In this document: one piece after another, positions 1-11,491 of the stretch
Layout: each line of letters opens with the position of its first letter
How positions within the stretch are numbered: position 1 is the first letter of the stretch
Source of the DNA: Desmodus rotundus
Lineage: Eukaryota > Chordata > Mammalia > Chiroptera > Phyllostomidae
Assembly (NCBI RefSeq): GCF_022682495.2
Contig: NC_071397.1
Coordinates: 32,503,427 to 32,567,426 of the forward strand
DNA length: 64,000 bases
Direction: 5' to 3'
Notes under the pieces: generated by a model
What the model was told of the DNA's origin: nothing
The model's input: the letters and a program-made list of their open reading frames with translations, nothing else
Databases searched by the model: none
Program-made: the position numbers and the translations under genes

Positions 1-97
1 GCTGGGGTGGGTTGGAGGGATGGGGAGAAAATGCAGACAGTTGTAACTGAATAAAAATAAATAAATAAATTCAAATACAAAAAAAAAGAGAAAAGGT
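1..97 (+). mobile_element. L1 3' UTR end, cut by window start
   Basis: The G-rich end of an L1 3' UTR (GGGTTGGAGGGATGGGG, then an A-rich tail with AATAAA-like repeats) opens the window. It matches the 3' ends of the L1 copies at about 1650-1740 and 59120-59195. The body lies outside the window, so its length cannot be judged. Confidence 0.8.
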
Positions 98-1094
98 TGT
101 TGGAGGGATCTCTTTTCCTTGAACGTAAGATCAGTGAGGTGGTTCTTCCAGGGGATCCCTTGTGGTGAAGGGAAGCTGACATCTTGCCCCTGGCTGGTTG
201 CTGGCTGACCTGCAAAAATGAGTAGGCCACCAGAGTTGAGGAGATTAGCAAGTTCTTAGGTAATGTTGATATATTTACCTTGGCTTCAGTAGGCTCTAGG
301 CACATGTCTGAATTTTACCTTGAAAAGTCTAAAACAGGAGAGAGACTGCTTGGTGTAACAGTTGAAAATCAAGTGTGAAGAGAAGACTGAAGCTGGGGTG
401 TGTTTCTATGAGCCATAGAGGGTGTGGAGAAGGATGCAAAAATAGAGCCCTTGAAAGACAACATCTAGTGGGGCAAGTTGAAGTACAAGTGGACAGTGTA
501 TGAGTGTCATTAGGAACAGAAAGTGAGGATAAGTACTGAAAGCCTCATGCAAAGTGGTACTGAGGGGCAAGTTGGCTATGAGCAACAGGGCAGAGGACAA
601 GCATCACGTCAATGAACTCACGTCAATGAGCTCACGTCAATGAACTCACGTCAATGAGTGGCTGCACACACACTGAAATGTACAAAATGCTGCCTCACTG
701 GTCAGATGTGAACAGATCTGAGCAGGCATGATAATAAATGATGGCAAGTCAATAGACAACATCATGAATGCTTTTTTAGACACCATAAGCTCTAGTCATT
801 GACTATGGCTATTTCCGATTTGTTGAGGAGTCTGTTAGAATCTTTTAATCCTTCAATCATATCACCATTACCTTCCGGTGTGTGAAAGTGCATCTGGAGC
901 CCCTGTTGTAGATAACAAAGAGACCAAAGACTTTCCACTCAGAGGAGGTGTTTAATTTGAGGTTGTGACTGATTTTTTTCAATTAAACATACTCTAATAT
1001 CATTATTAAATGTGCTTAAATGATATGGTTTTCATTACCATTTATGGTTGTTTACTGTACCATACTAGTTATTTAAAACAGGCATAAGTAAAAC
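98..1094. other. No gene seen; unassigned sequence
   Basis: Apart from the short minisatellite at 604-658 I see no coding exon, RNA gene or recognisable repeat. The 64-codon minus-strand ORF over 406-600 shows no family resemblance and is within chance length. Confidence 0.5.
604..658. repeat. 14-bp minisatellite, about four units
   Basis: Four consecutive copies of a 14-bp unit (TCACGTCAATGARC) begin at 604, 618, 632 and 646. They differ only by an A/G alternation near the end of the unit. Each unit contains CACGTCA, a half-CRE (ACGTCA), so the array sets four such sites at 14-bp spacing. The repeat is seen directly. Any regulatory role is inference. Confidence 0.85.
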
Positions 1095-1382
1095 AAAAGG
1101 ATCTGGATAGACACTTCTCCAGAGAGGATGTAAGGATGGCCAAGGGACATATAAAGGGATGCGCAGTGTCACTGGTCAGGGCAGGTTAGGGCCACAGTGA
1201 AATATCACCTCACACATGTTAGGGGAGGTTAAAGAGGATAAACTAGGGATTAATGGTTATAGGAGACCTGACTTGGGGTGGTGAATACACAATACAATAT
1301 ATAGATGATGTATTATAGAATTATACACCTGAAACCTATATAATTTTATTAACCAATGTCACCCAAAAAATTCAATAAAAAA
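1095..1382 (+). mobile_element. Old L1 remnant: ORF2 piece joined to 3' end
   Basis: The left part (to about 1220) reads like the late-ORF2 segment of L1: 'gacacttctccagagagg', then the 'aaatatcacctcacac' motif also seen near 19460 and 58440. From about 1270 it is the older Laurasiatherian L1 3' terminus ('tatagaattatacacctgaa', then an AATAAAA end). Most of the sequence expected between the two parts is missing, so this is an internally deleted old L1. Confidence 0.7.
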
Positions 1383-1423
1383 TCATTTGTTTGGTGGAGG
1401 AACAGAGTTTCTTCAGAATAAAT

Positions 1424-1756
1424 AATACAGAGACCATTTTTCTTCTATTTATTATGTTCCAGTTAAAGGTGAGATCATATGGTATTTGTCCCTCACCATC
1501 TGGCTTATTTCACTTAACATAATGCTCTCCAGTTCCATCCATGCTGTTGCAAAGGGCAGGGGGGAGTGGGGAGGGGACAGTGAGGAGAGGGGATTATAGG
1601 AACTACTTTAAAGGACACATGGACCAAATCAAGGGGGAGGGTGGAGGTGGGGGAGGGAGGGGGATTCGGCTGGGGTGGGGTGGAGGGATGGGGAGAAAAG
1701 GCACACAACTGTAATTGAATAACAATAAAAAATTAAAAAAAAAAGAATACAGAGAC
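1424..1756 (+). mobile_element. 5'-inverted (twin-primed) young L1 with 11-bp TSD
   Basis: Perfect 11-bp direct repeats AATACAGAGAC lie at 1424-1434 and 1746-1756. The element fills 1435-1745. Its left part (about 1437-1555) is the reverse complement of the ORF2 C-terminal end and start of the 3' UTR, matching about 58836-58936. Its right part (from about 1557) is the sense 3' UTR ending in poly(A), matching from about 59010. About 70 bp of L1 between the two segments is absent. Inverted 5' piece, sense 3' piece, small loss at the junction and flanking TSD are the marks of twin priming during target-primed reverse transcription. Confidence 0.88.
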
Positions 1757-2009
1757 TAAAAGGAAACACACCTGCTTCACTGCTTTTGTGTAATGGGATG
1801 TTGAGCTAGAGGTCCTCCCCAAATCCCAAAGCCCCCACAGCTATCACTTGGGGGATGAGGGAAAGTGGAGCAGGGCCATTGGGAATTACTTCGCATATCT
1901 AAAGAACTTGGCCAGTGTTTTCATAATGTTAAGAAGCTGTGCGGAGATGGGCGTGATTCTAACCCATGATGTAATGTAGCCAGAGGGGCTTGCTGCACCT
2001 GTGAGAGAG

Positions 2010-2775
2010 TAAGAAGGCGGTTAGCTCTCCGTCATGGGGCCATGCCTAGATTAACAATGGCAGCTGAGAAAGATAGAAGAAAACCAGAGTATTGGCAGGT
2101 GTAACCCTATCTAGGAGGAGTCAAAAAGGAGGTTATGGAGGAAGATCCACACCAGGATTTAAACCCAGACACAGGGGGCGGTGGAGGTGGAGCCAGGTGC
2201 TCTTTCTCTCTTAGCCTGTGGGAGAGCTCTGGACCAGGTGGGAAAGAGTAGGAGAGCCATGAGAGGCTCTTTCTTGTGCTTTTTGACCATGAAGCTGAGG
2301 AGGGAGAAGCCTCTTAACCGTATAGCAGCAGTGTGAGGTCTTGACCACACAGTTTGAAAGGATGCAGCAGAAGAATCTCCACCTTCCAGCCCACCATGAG
2401 GATGCAGTTTTGATTTAAGAGTAGAAGCCTAGCTAGCTGAGTGACTGGAAGCAGCCAGAATACAGATGGGAATCTGCCCAGCAAAGCTATAGACTTCTAT
2501 TTATTTTCCTGAGAGATGGTACCCCTGACTGGCCTGGATTGGCAAGGGGGTCAGGACTGTATGTTTGTGGGTGTTTTTAAACTGTATGTTTGTTTCTAAA
2601 GGGAGTGAGATTTAATGACAGAATTGCGCCATTACTCCAAACCTGTATAACTTTTGAATAAATAGTTCCTTTCCTTTTTATAAGACTCTGGCATTGGGAG
2701 TCACAGTTCTTATCAGTGGTTGGCAATAGAACCCAGAGCAACAGAACCCAGAAGATTCTGTTGCACATGGACCTG
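2010..2775 (+). mobile_element. Possible solo ERV-type LTR
   Basis: A compositionally distinct block, more GC-rich than its flanks, carries a polyadenylation signal AATAAA at 2657-2662. This is followed by a T-rich stretch, a CTCTGGCATTGGGAGTCAC segment and a repeated 'agaacccag' motif. This resembles the R/U5 side of a class I retroviral LTR. I could not define TG...CA ends, a TSD or a family. No retroviral gene sequence is visible next to it. It could instead be another unrelated repeat. Confidence 0.35.
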
Positions 2776-3284
2776 TTGGCTTACCACTTTATGGTTACCA
2801 GATTTATATCCTTTGAAATTATGGACATAGGATCAAATTCTCAAATTCTCTTAAGACACTCTAAGGCAACATTAAATGGGCATGTGATTTGAATAATTTA
2901 CAATTTTTATATAGGTTTAGATTATAAAAGTAAAAATATTTCCCATAAAATGCTGTAAATTTGCTAAAATTTTACACAAATCCCCTTTGGTGTAATAACG
3001 ATAAAGAAACCCTGTTTACTATTAAACTCTGATATATGTTTTCTGAACTTTATTTTAAACAACTTTTACGGAGAAACATCTCAGATATGAAAGGATATCA
3101 TTAGTTCAATTCAAGAGGTTATTTTAAAATAAGGAGCTAACATGGTACATTATCAGAGAAAGTTATTAAAATTACAGACTCCCAGAGATGGAGAACTCCT
3201 GGACAATTTACATCCACTATGTTAGGGGGACTCTTTCACATTAGTCATAATTGATCCAGCAAGTACAGTTGTGAATTTGTAATA
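2776..3284. other. No feature seen
   Basis: AT-rich unassigned sequence between the LTR-like block and the MaLR-type LTR. No coding signal or repeat was recognised. Confidence 0.5.
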
Positions 3285-3725
3285 ATTTGCTACTGCTGTG
3301 TAACAAACAGATTATGACAAACTTAGTGGCTTAAGAAAACACCTATTATCTCATAGTTGTGTAGGTCAGAAGTCTGGGAAAAGTGTAACTGGATTCTCTG
3401 CTTAGGGTCTCACCAGTCCAGAGCTGCAGTTCTTATCTGGGGCAAGGATTGACTTCCAAGTTCATTGGTTGCAGGTGGAATTCATTTCCTTGTAGGTGTA
3501 GGGCTGAGCTCCATTTTCTGCTAGCTGTCAGCCAGAAGCTCAGCTACTAGAGCCTGCCCTGAGGCCCAATTCCCAGATAATCTCCTTTTGGCCATATCAT
3601 GTTAGCATAATCGCTAGGTTGATATAATATTCACAGGCTCTGCTCACCCTCAAGGGGAGGAAATTTTAAGGGCATGGGTTATTTTAGAGGAGGGGGTTAT
3701 CTTAGAATTTTGCCTACCACACATC
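3285..3725 (+). mobile_element. MLT1-like (MaLR) LTR, ancient
   Basis: The segment opens with 'gctactgctgtgtaacaaac' and 'acttagtggcttaagaaaac', the familiar head of the MLT1 group of MaLR LTRs. It continues through a 'cagccag' segment and ends in a 'ttttgcctaccacac' tail. It is heavily mutated. No internal retroviral region is joined to it, so it is probably a solo LTR. The family name is from recognition only. Confidence 0.6.
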
Positions 3726-6700
3726 TATATATACACCAGTGACTACAACTTTGTATTCTACAGGACTATTTATAGGGAGATCTGTGGTCCAGACAGTGGC
3801 CAGGAGCTCTGGTTTATCTGGTTATTACTGCTGATTGCCACTTAATTTTATTCATATATTCCTGGCCTTAAAGTATTTTGGGGAAGTAGACAACACTCTA
3901 TCTTCCTTACTGTTGGCTTATTGGTGCCAGTATTCCAGGCTTAATCTTCTCTCCCTCATTCTCATACCAGAGACTTATCCAAGATCCATAGCAAATGGAA
4001 AGTTTCTAGTTCCTTAGTATTTAAAATAGACTGCCCACACTTTTTACTTGTAGAAAAATTTTTAGTTCAGAAATTTGTATTAAAAAACACTAAATCGCTC
4101 CCCTTCCCTTTTTCTTATAATGAAACAATATTTATCCCTTGAACTCCTAAGGTTCTCAGAAGAGTACATTCTGATTTATCCTGAAATAAGCTTGCTCAGA
4201 AGCAACACACACTTTCCTTCATGTTAATGTCCACATATTTTACTGGAAGGTAAAATTTTGTTGACTTGTAGGATTTGCTTCAGTTTTTCACACATTTTCT
4301 AAGAATGTGCATATTGACGTTGGTGGGGAGTACTGTACATAACGGGTTTCTACTTATGCTCTTTCTTGGCCTCTATTTATTGGAAAGAAGAAGACCAACT
4401 TGCCAAGGTTTTTTGATGCATTTAGACAAATACATCTGAATATTTTCCATCAAGCAGGAGGTAGAGGATCAAGCTTGGATTTTTTCTCTTTATAGTACTT
4501 CTGGCAAGAGGCTTTTGGAATAAAATTTATGTATTCCTTCTCCAACTTGGTAACCACAACATCTGCTTGTCTTTATTGGCTATTTGCCAATGGTCTACTG
4601 TCTTCTGTAGAAGACACCCACGATTTTTCTTAAGACCAAATGATGATGAGAAACAAGCAGTTCTCAAATGATTTTAGTCATGGAACCAGTCAGAGCCAAA
4701 GCATATCCTGGTTACATCACCTAAATTCATTGAAAAGGGGCTTATTTGGTGGACTGAATTATTAATAGTAGCTTTTTTTAAGCAGAGAAAAGGTCAAGAG
4801 ATTTAGACTGGAACTCAGCAAACACATTCCCTGCTTATTCCATATAGTGCAAGATGTGTAGATTTACCTTTTGACCATAAGAATTTAGTTGATTTTAATT
4901 CAAAGAATAAAAGTTTAACTACAATTTAATATATTTGTGCATATATGTTTAAAGTAAACATTTCAAAAATCAATACACAGTGTTTTCCAAATTAAAAATT
5001 TTTTTCTTCTAATATGTAACAACAATGGCTCATAACTTTGATACAAAATTATTACTACTTCTAAAGCGGTGATTTGAAACTCTTAGGTAGAAAAAGGTAA
5101 AGTTCAGGAGAGGCCATTGCATATGTGGTTGGTGGTATCAGTATCTTCCAACAACAGCTTGGAGTTTGCCATGCTATCCCTTGATCAAAAGACTCTCTTG
5201 GTGTTGGTACTTCTCACTGTATTACTACTCAGTTTTGCTTTGTCCTGGCCTGCTACACCCTGACAATCTGTGACAGATCATTCAAATTATCCTCCTTCTC
5301 TTCTCTTTCTCCTCCTTCACTTCCTCCTTCTTCTTCTGTATAACTGAAATTGGGTTACCCTATAGCAAAAATAAGCCAGGCTACTTTAGAAGCAGGAGGA
5401 TTTGGACTGAGAATTCAGGCTTATGCTGTGAAAATTCCTTTCAAGAGTCTTGGTCAAAGCACCTTCCTTTAGACTTCTAAGGTGAGGTGCTTATATCTGC
5501 ATTCGCCTCTGCCTCCAGTCTTAGCATCTTCTCTGATGCATCTGATGCCCCTTCTATGCTTCTGATTTCTGATATGGCCATTCTTCCTCTGTCCTGGACT
5601 CAAAATGAGTATCTTGTGCTACCCCTTGTGTCTACTGACACCTCCCAGTTTCTCGCTCATATTTCTCTTCTATGGCTCTTTCATAAGACTCTGGTTTGTC
5701 TCTGGCCCAGTTCAGTCTGCCTTCTCGACCTCTCTCCTAGTGGGCGCTTTATCTTACTACATTGTGCAAGAACTGAGGAAACCATGGGGAACAAGATAGA
5801 TGTGGTATCTACCCTCAAGAAATCACAGACTAGTAGGAACAGCAGACTTTCATTAATTAGAGCATTGATCCTTCAATGCTCTAATTCTAAATTGTCTACA
5901 ATTTTTTTTCTGTCCAGCTTTCATATTAGTTATTCCTAAATATTCAATACTTGCTTATTTAAACTAAGGCTGATTTCTAACCTGGCTGCATCTCTGCTCT
6001 GGAGTACTCACTAAATCCCTAACTTTGGGGTCAATAGGAAGAAATAAGGCTTTGAGTAGGTAGATTTGCCTGTGGGCTGTCCTTTGTCATGAAAGTGTTC
6101 TGACCTCTGAGCTTCAACGTCAGTGGTTCTTTATCCCATAAAAACTTTCATCCCATGAAAATGTCCCTAAGTGACTCTGCATGCTGACTGAAGAGAAATT
6201 AAGAAGAAAGCAACCTAAGTAGTTGAAGAAAAGGATGCTTCAGTATAGAGATATTTTTTTCTCCCTGTTTTTAGCCTTCATAATTTTGCCCATAATATTT
6301 TCTGGAAAACATCTTAGGAAGTATGTAGAGTCTTAGTTACATGTATGGTAAAATTGAATATGGTGAGGTGAAACCAATTGTCTAGGAACCCACACAAAGG
6401 GAGAGCAGATCCCAGAATTCCACACTCATAGTCTCATGTTCTGGCCATTGGACTTCTCTCTTGGTCTCTCTTTGTTCTATCTGCCAAGTGATGACCAGAT
6501 CATAAAATATCCTCAGCCAATTAGTTGAGTTTCCCACTGGGTGGTTAGCCTTGTTTTGAGAACATCTTGTGTATTACCATATTTGAGGCTCCGGTTGGAG
6601 CTTCATTCTCTTTGGTGGGACAGCTCCTTCTAAGGAACTGACCTTCTAATAGGCAGGAGGAGCTGGCCGAGCACTTTTTCAGCTGGGATTTACACATTAC

Positions 6701-7774
6701 ATATTTAAAGTGTTTGGTCACTTCAGATTTGTATGAGGTGGGAGAGGAGAGAGCTAGGCCTTACCAAGCTCCTAAGTATATTTCTAATCCTGTAAATCCA
6801 ACTTGGTTGCTACTAGATTTACTCTCTTGTAAACTTTTATCTGCCATTTTTGTACTTTTGATCTATTGTAGAAAAGAACCATGACAATATTTTAACTTTT
6901 ATTCATTGAAAACCCAGGCTATTTCAATCTGGTTATGTTAAGCTATCAAACCAAAACCAATTTATTACAGTGTTTAAAGATTCCAGACTGTCCAAATCTG
7001 GCAACTATGAAAAAAATAAAACAAAACATATGCCAAAAACAAAGTTTGTGTATTTAGATACTGATCTTTCTCTCATATATCTTTTTCTCTTCCCTGTTTT
7101 GTTTCTGTGTTAATTTATTGTCCGTTGGTTCATGGCCTACACATCCCTCAGTCTCTGAATCTCTCAGTCACTCAAAGTAGATCAGTGACAATAAATCTGA
7201 TTTATAACTCTACACATTTCTTCTAACTCTGTGATGGCAAATTTCTGCTACTTAGGTGACTCCCTCCACTCTTATACCCATCACAGATATCATTGGACAA
7301 TGACATTGCTCCTTCCTACTGAACTATGGATTTGGCCTCAGAATCTTTCTCAGCACACTACTCCAACCACTGTCAATCTCATATCATAAACATTGACCTT
7401 TTTGCTGTTCCTGCTCCTTCAGCATTCTTCAACACTGTTTAATTAGAAGTGAAAGAAATGAAAAATGAAAACTGGACTAAAGTCAATAAAACCTTGTTAA
7501 CTTAGGATATCATAGCCACTGATTGATGGAAAGCTTTAAAATAATGCTTTTGAAATAGTTTTTGTATTGGGTGTTTGTATTAGACCATCTCTAACAGTAG
7601 GTCTTTCTGTCTTTGATTGATTATTTTCAAATATAATAAATTACTTTTCAATGAAATAGCTTATTCCACATTGGAGAACTCTGAGGTTTAAAATTTCTTT
7701 ATATTACACTGAAATTGCTTTCCTTATATCTTCACCTATTTTCCTTTTATTCCTCTAGTGGAAAAAAGGGTCAA
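3726..7774. other. About 4 kb without a supported gene
   Basis: The region is AT-rich and unassigned. The longest ORF here (150 codons, 5487-5939 on +) is Ser/Leu-rich, overlaps a second-frame ORF and matches no family I know, so I do not call it a gene. A pyrimidine tract lies at 5285-5338. I see no CpG island, splice-bounded exon or young mobile element. Confidence 0.5.
5285..5338 (+). repeat. Pyrimidine (CTT/CCT) tract
   Basis: About 50 bp made almost only of C and T with CTTCTC and CCTCCTT units. This is low-complexity sequence with mirror-repeat character. No function can be assigned. Confidence 0.75.
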
Positions 7775-7990
7775 TTTTTAAAATATTTTATATTTTTAAA
7801 TTAAGGTACAATTGCCTGAGGACAAAACACATAGATCTTAAGTGTTTGATGAGTTTTGAAGTTTGAATAACTATCGCTTAATACAAGATCTAGCACATTT
7901 CTATTACTCCAGCAAGCTCCCCCAGTGCACATTTCCAGACAGCTTCATGGCCCTCACACTGTAAAGAAACACACACTCACTTTCCTATCA
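7775..7990 (-). mobile_element. Old antisense L1 3' UTR fragment
   Basis: The + strand reads 'aggtacaattgcctgagg', then 'gatgagttttgaagt' and a clause about 'ctattactccagcaagctc', the antisense form of old L1M 3' UTRs. The left end is T/A-rich as expected for a reversed poly(A). Strongly diverged; subfamily not assignable by eye. Confidence 0.5.
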
Positions 7991-8007
7991 TTACAGATTA
8001 GTGGACT

Positions 8008-8085
8008 AGTTAGGGTTCTCCAGAGAAACAGAATGAATAACATAGAGATATAGGAGAAGATTTATTGTAGGACTTGGCTCAGGTG
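8008..8085 (+). repeat. Ancient LTR-like repeat, head only
   Basis: 'gggttctccagagaaacaga' followed by 'gatttattgtagga' and 'ggctcaggtggttatggag' is the start of a common old mammalian repeat. A longer copy lies at 38125-38495. I am not sure of its family name. Confidence 0.5.
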
Positions 8086-8099
8086 GTTATGGAGTCACT

Positions 8100-8225
8100 A
8101 TATTTCTCTGAATCCTAGATTTCACATCTGTTAGGTGGAGGTGGTGGTATCTATTCAGTCTGTGACATAGGGTCGCTGTGATGATCATACTATATGATGT
8201 GTGTGAAATGCTTTGTAACTGTAAA
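8100..8225 (+). repeat. MIR SINE fragment
   Basis: Core-like order: 'ctctgaatcctagatttcac', 'atctgttaggtgg', then 'gtcgctgtgatgatcat' and 'gaaatgctttgtaact'. This parallels the MIR core and tail. Ancient and diverged. Confidence 0.5.
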
Positions 8226-8264
8226 GAACAACATATGTATAATTTACTATATCAAAAGCTTTTA

Positions 8265-8345
8265 CTTTTATATCCCCAGGATATAACATAATGTTTGTAC
8301 ATAGGATGTACTCAATAAATGTTTATTAAATGAATGGATAGATGA
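8265..8345 (+). repeat. L2/MIR 3' tail
   Basis: 'tactcaataaatgtttatta' followed by 'aatgaatgg' is the conserved L2 3' end shared with MIR tails. Seen directly; it is a short fragment. Confidence 0.65.
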
Positions 8346-8857
8346 AGAATATCCCAAAGCTATCTGTGTAACAATTGATTCTAGAAATTGTTAAAGATAT
8401 ATCAAAATTAATACTTCCTCCAAACCAAATATTAAATTTTTATGAAGGTCATCTTCACTCATATACAGCCTCCTGGATTCCCTCATTTATCTCTGTGACT
8501 GCCAGAGATAAATGCCATCAAGTCTGAGATCAAACAAGCAAGTGCTTAACAGGGCCATAGTGGCAAGTCCTGTGCCAGGAATTCCATTTTTTTCATATCC
8601 ATGGGTTTGTCTTCCTACTCTGAGATGTTGAACTTACTTTTCTTTCTTTTTTTTTTTCAAAGGCCATTTTCTTACTGAGGACTATTCAAGCAATATTCAT
8701 TTTTTTCTTGCTTCTTGAGTTCCTGCTTGTTATCATTTGTTATATTTTACCAACATCATTGGGTTGTGGTTTAATTCCTTTGTTATTTGTTAGGTCCTGA
8801 CCTAAGTATTTTAAAAGTGCTTGATGTGGATTTTCAAAATCCTGCTGTCTTATGTTA

Positions 8858-9430
8858 TCCTCAACTCCCAGGCCTTCTCTTATTTCCTCTGACAATAGTA
8901 TTTGACAGAGTTGACCACATACTTTCTCTAAACTCTTCCTCATCGCTTCCTGGAACCACACTCCCTGCTTCCCCTGCCACTTCTCTTGCTGCTCTCTCTC
9001 AGTCTCCTTGGCTGCCTCCTTTTCATCTCCCAGGTCTCTAAGGGTGAACATGCTGAGCTTAGCCTGGGGGGCCTCTTCACTTTCTATCTGTACTCACTAA
9101 CTAGCTGGTCATCTCATCTCTTGACAACTTATAAAAGTACCTAATTCCAAGATCTATCAACTTTGTATCTTCAGTGTGGACTTCTCACCTAAACTCTAGA
9201 ACTCCTATACTACTGCTTCCTTGACATTACCATTTAGACATTAACTAGGGATCTTTGAATTTCAAATGTCCATTATCAGCCCCAGATCTTCTTTTTTAAA
9301 CCTACTTTTTCTGATCTTTACTATCTTAATAAATAGCACTTCTTACCTTCAGGTTTTTAGAGCAAAATCTTAGTTCGTTGACCACTCTCTTTCCCTTCAT
9401 CTCATAGTTATACTGTCAGAAAGACATTGG
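8858..9430 (+). mobile_element. L2 LINE 3' reverse-transcriptase-region fragment
   Basis: The order of C/T-rich phrases follows the L2 3' ORF: 'agttgaccacatactttctc', 'ttcctggaaccacactccc', 'ctcagtctccttggctgcct', 'atctcccaggtctcta', 'ttctatctgtactcac', then 'gtccattatcagccc'. The translated frame over 8787-9041 runs through part of this (FDRVDHILSL is L2-like) before stopping. It is a dead ancient LINE fragment. The 103-codon minus-strand ORF across 8740-9051 is a shadow of it. Confidence 0.65.
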
Positions 9431-10479
9431 CTCTACCTTCAAAATTAGAGTGAGTTAAAAAAGGGAACTTGTGGATTTAGAAATGAATAAGGCAAAAGAT
9501 TAGTTTATATTACTGTGATGGGCTCTTGGAGTTTAGTCATGCTGGGCACATTTGGGGGACAGTGTAGAAAAGCCTGAGGATTGTCCTATCCAAGGGGCAA
9601 GAAAGCTAATGCAATAATATAGTCACCTGTCATTGGTTGAGAGCCTCTCCTGGGGCCATGTACTCCTTGGTACTATAATTATGATCTGCTCTTTGTGCTG
9701 AGCCAAGCAGGCTTTGGCAGCCAGAGAAACCTCTTAATCAGAGTGTTTCTCAGGTCCTTGCAGTTAAAAAACCATCAAATGTACAAAAAGTTGTGGGTCA
9801 AAGGGCTATGGATTCTGAAAAGGTTTTGCTATAAGCATCACCTATGAAAAACCAGAGTATGCACATGGGTACCCTTGAAAGCAAAAATAGAACTTATTGA
9901 TGGATAATAACTTTGAGTAATCCCTGAGAAACTGAAAGCGGGTAGGATCTAATTTTAAAAACAAATGTTAGCTAAGAACCTATTTGGGATCCCCTGCAGG
10001 AGGATAATGAGATAAAGAGGGGTGATATCATAGCACTCCACCCACAGAGTCAGTGGTAGCAGAGAAGGGGAGGTTGGGATCCACGGCAAAATCAACAAAG
10101 AAATTAAGCAGGAACCACAGTGGGAAATGCTAGATGGTCTGACCCCTGCTGATTCCTTTTCTATTTCCCCAAGAGCTAGGCATAAGCCCTGGAACTACCA
10201 TCAGACAGAAGCAATACTGAGGAAGGCAGGCAAAGCAGTACCCAGTGTGGCTGGTAATGACTAAAGGACCTGGTAGCCAAACTCAGAAGAATAATAAATA
10301 GAGATGTACTCTGCATGTTATAGATTTTTTACCTCCAGGACTTGGCTGTTTGCTTCCTCGGAGATAGTATTTAGCTTATTCTTCTATCTCCTATATTTTC
10401 TGTAAACTAGAAGTTAATTCTAAAGCCTTCACTAGATTCAAGTTTTTGACTAGGATCTATCATAGTTTCAAGCTTCTGA
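9431..10479. other. No gene seen; unassigned
   Basis: About 1 kb of unassigned sequence with no ORF above 60 codons, no CpG cluster and no repeat I can name. Confidence 0.5.
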
Positions 10480-11119
10480 GAGCCTAAACCACCAAAGAGA
10501 GAAAAGAGTCATCAAAACCCAAAAAACAAAAACAACAAAACCCCACAAAAAACACACACAAAAAAAGAACTTAAATATACCTCATGGAAGAGTTAATAGA
10601 CAAGCCAGAACACTAAAATAAATATATTTAATATTCTCAGAGACAAAGGAAAATATAACATCTATGAAATTGGAACAAAGTTATAGAAATAAATTAATCA
10701 CAGATTATGGAAATGAACATATTATTGTTGACAAAAATTCAAGATACGCTGAAGAGTGAAATGAATACACGTGAAGATCAAGTAAATGACCTGGAAAATA
10801 GAAACAAGGTATTCTTTAAGAATAACTCAAGGAAACAAAAGTATGAAAGTAAAAAAACATTAAGAGATAAGGAAGTAGAATCTGAAAATACCAATATATG
10901 TGTATCTTGCAGGAGATGATAGAAAGAACAGTAGGAACTCTCTGGTTAAAGGTGTAAAGCCTGAAATTTCCCAGAAATAAAGAAATGTGAGTATCCTACC
11001 AATGGTATAGTTTTAAAATAAGTCAATAAAATATTGAACAGGAACAACAATGAAAAAACCATAAGTGAAACATAAAATATCAAAGCAAAAGAGAAAAATA
11101 CTAGAACCTATGACAGAGA

Positions 11120-11175
11120 GAGACTGGGGGTAGGGGGTAGGGGGAGAGAGAGAGAATTAATTAAGGAGGGAGGGG
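11120..11175 (+). repeat. Purine/G-rich tract with three G5 runs
   Basis: Three GGGGG runs separated by TA, then AG repeats, AATTAATTAA, and a further GGGAGGGGGAGG block. G-quadruplex formation is possible on the + strand. It lies inside the old LINE and has no visible functional context. Confidence 0.6.
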
Positions 11176-11273
11176 GAGGCAGATAATTAATTAAAAGGTA
11201 CAAAGTACAGATTGAAAGCAGCTTTCTCAACAGTTATACTGATGAAAGAAGACAATGATTCTAATTTTCAAAG

Positions 11274-11491
11274 CTCTAAAGCAGGGGTGTCAAACTCATT
11301 TTCATGGGGGGCCACATCAGCCTAATGGTTGCCTTCAAAGGGCCAAAATAATTTTAGGACTGTATAAATGTAACTACGCCTTAACTGTTAAGGAATTGAA
11401 ATTACACTCAACTCCTTACATTCCATTTGAAGGCAACCACGAGGCTGATGTGGCCTCTGGTGAAAATGAGTTTGATACCCCTGTACTAAAG
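11274..11491. mobile_element. Foldback hAT MITE (202 bp)
   Basis: The element at 11282-11483 begins CAGGGGTGTCAAACTCATTT and ends with the near-perfect inverse (…ATGAGTTTGATACCCCTG). The inverted arms continue past the tips: a 30-bp block 'ggccacatcag…' at about 11311 pairs with its inverse at about 11427, with two or three mismatches. The flanking 8-mers CTCTAAAG and TACTAAAG match at 6 of 8 positions, in line with hAT 8-bp TSDs. There is no transposase ORF, so it is a non-autonomous element that needed a hAT transposase in trans. It sits inside an older LINE. Confidence 0.85.

Noticed and set aside
604..658. CRISPR-like array
   Set aside because: The units are directly adjacent with no spacers, and the genome is eukaryotic; it is a minisatellite.
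3285..3725. Provirus with internal genes
   Set aside because: Only LTR-like sequence is present, and no gag, pol or env-like frame is found beside it or near the other LTR-like blocks.
5487..5939. 150-codon + ORF as a gene
   Set aside because: Low-complexity Ser/Leu composition, overlapping frames, no recognised domain and no splice or promoter context.
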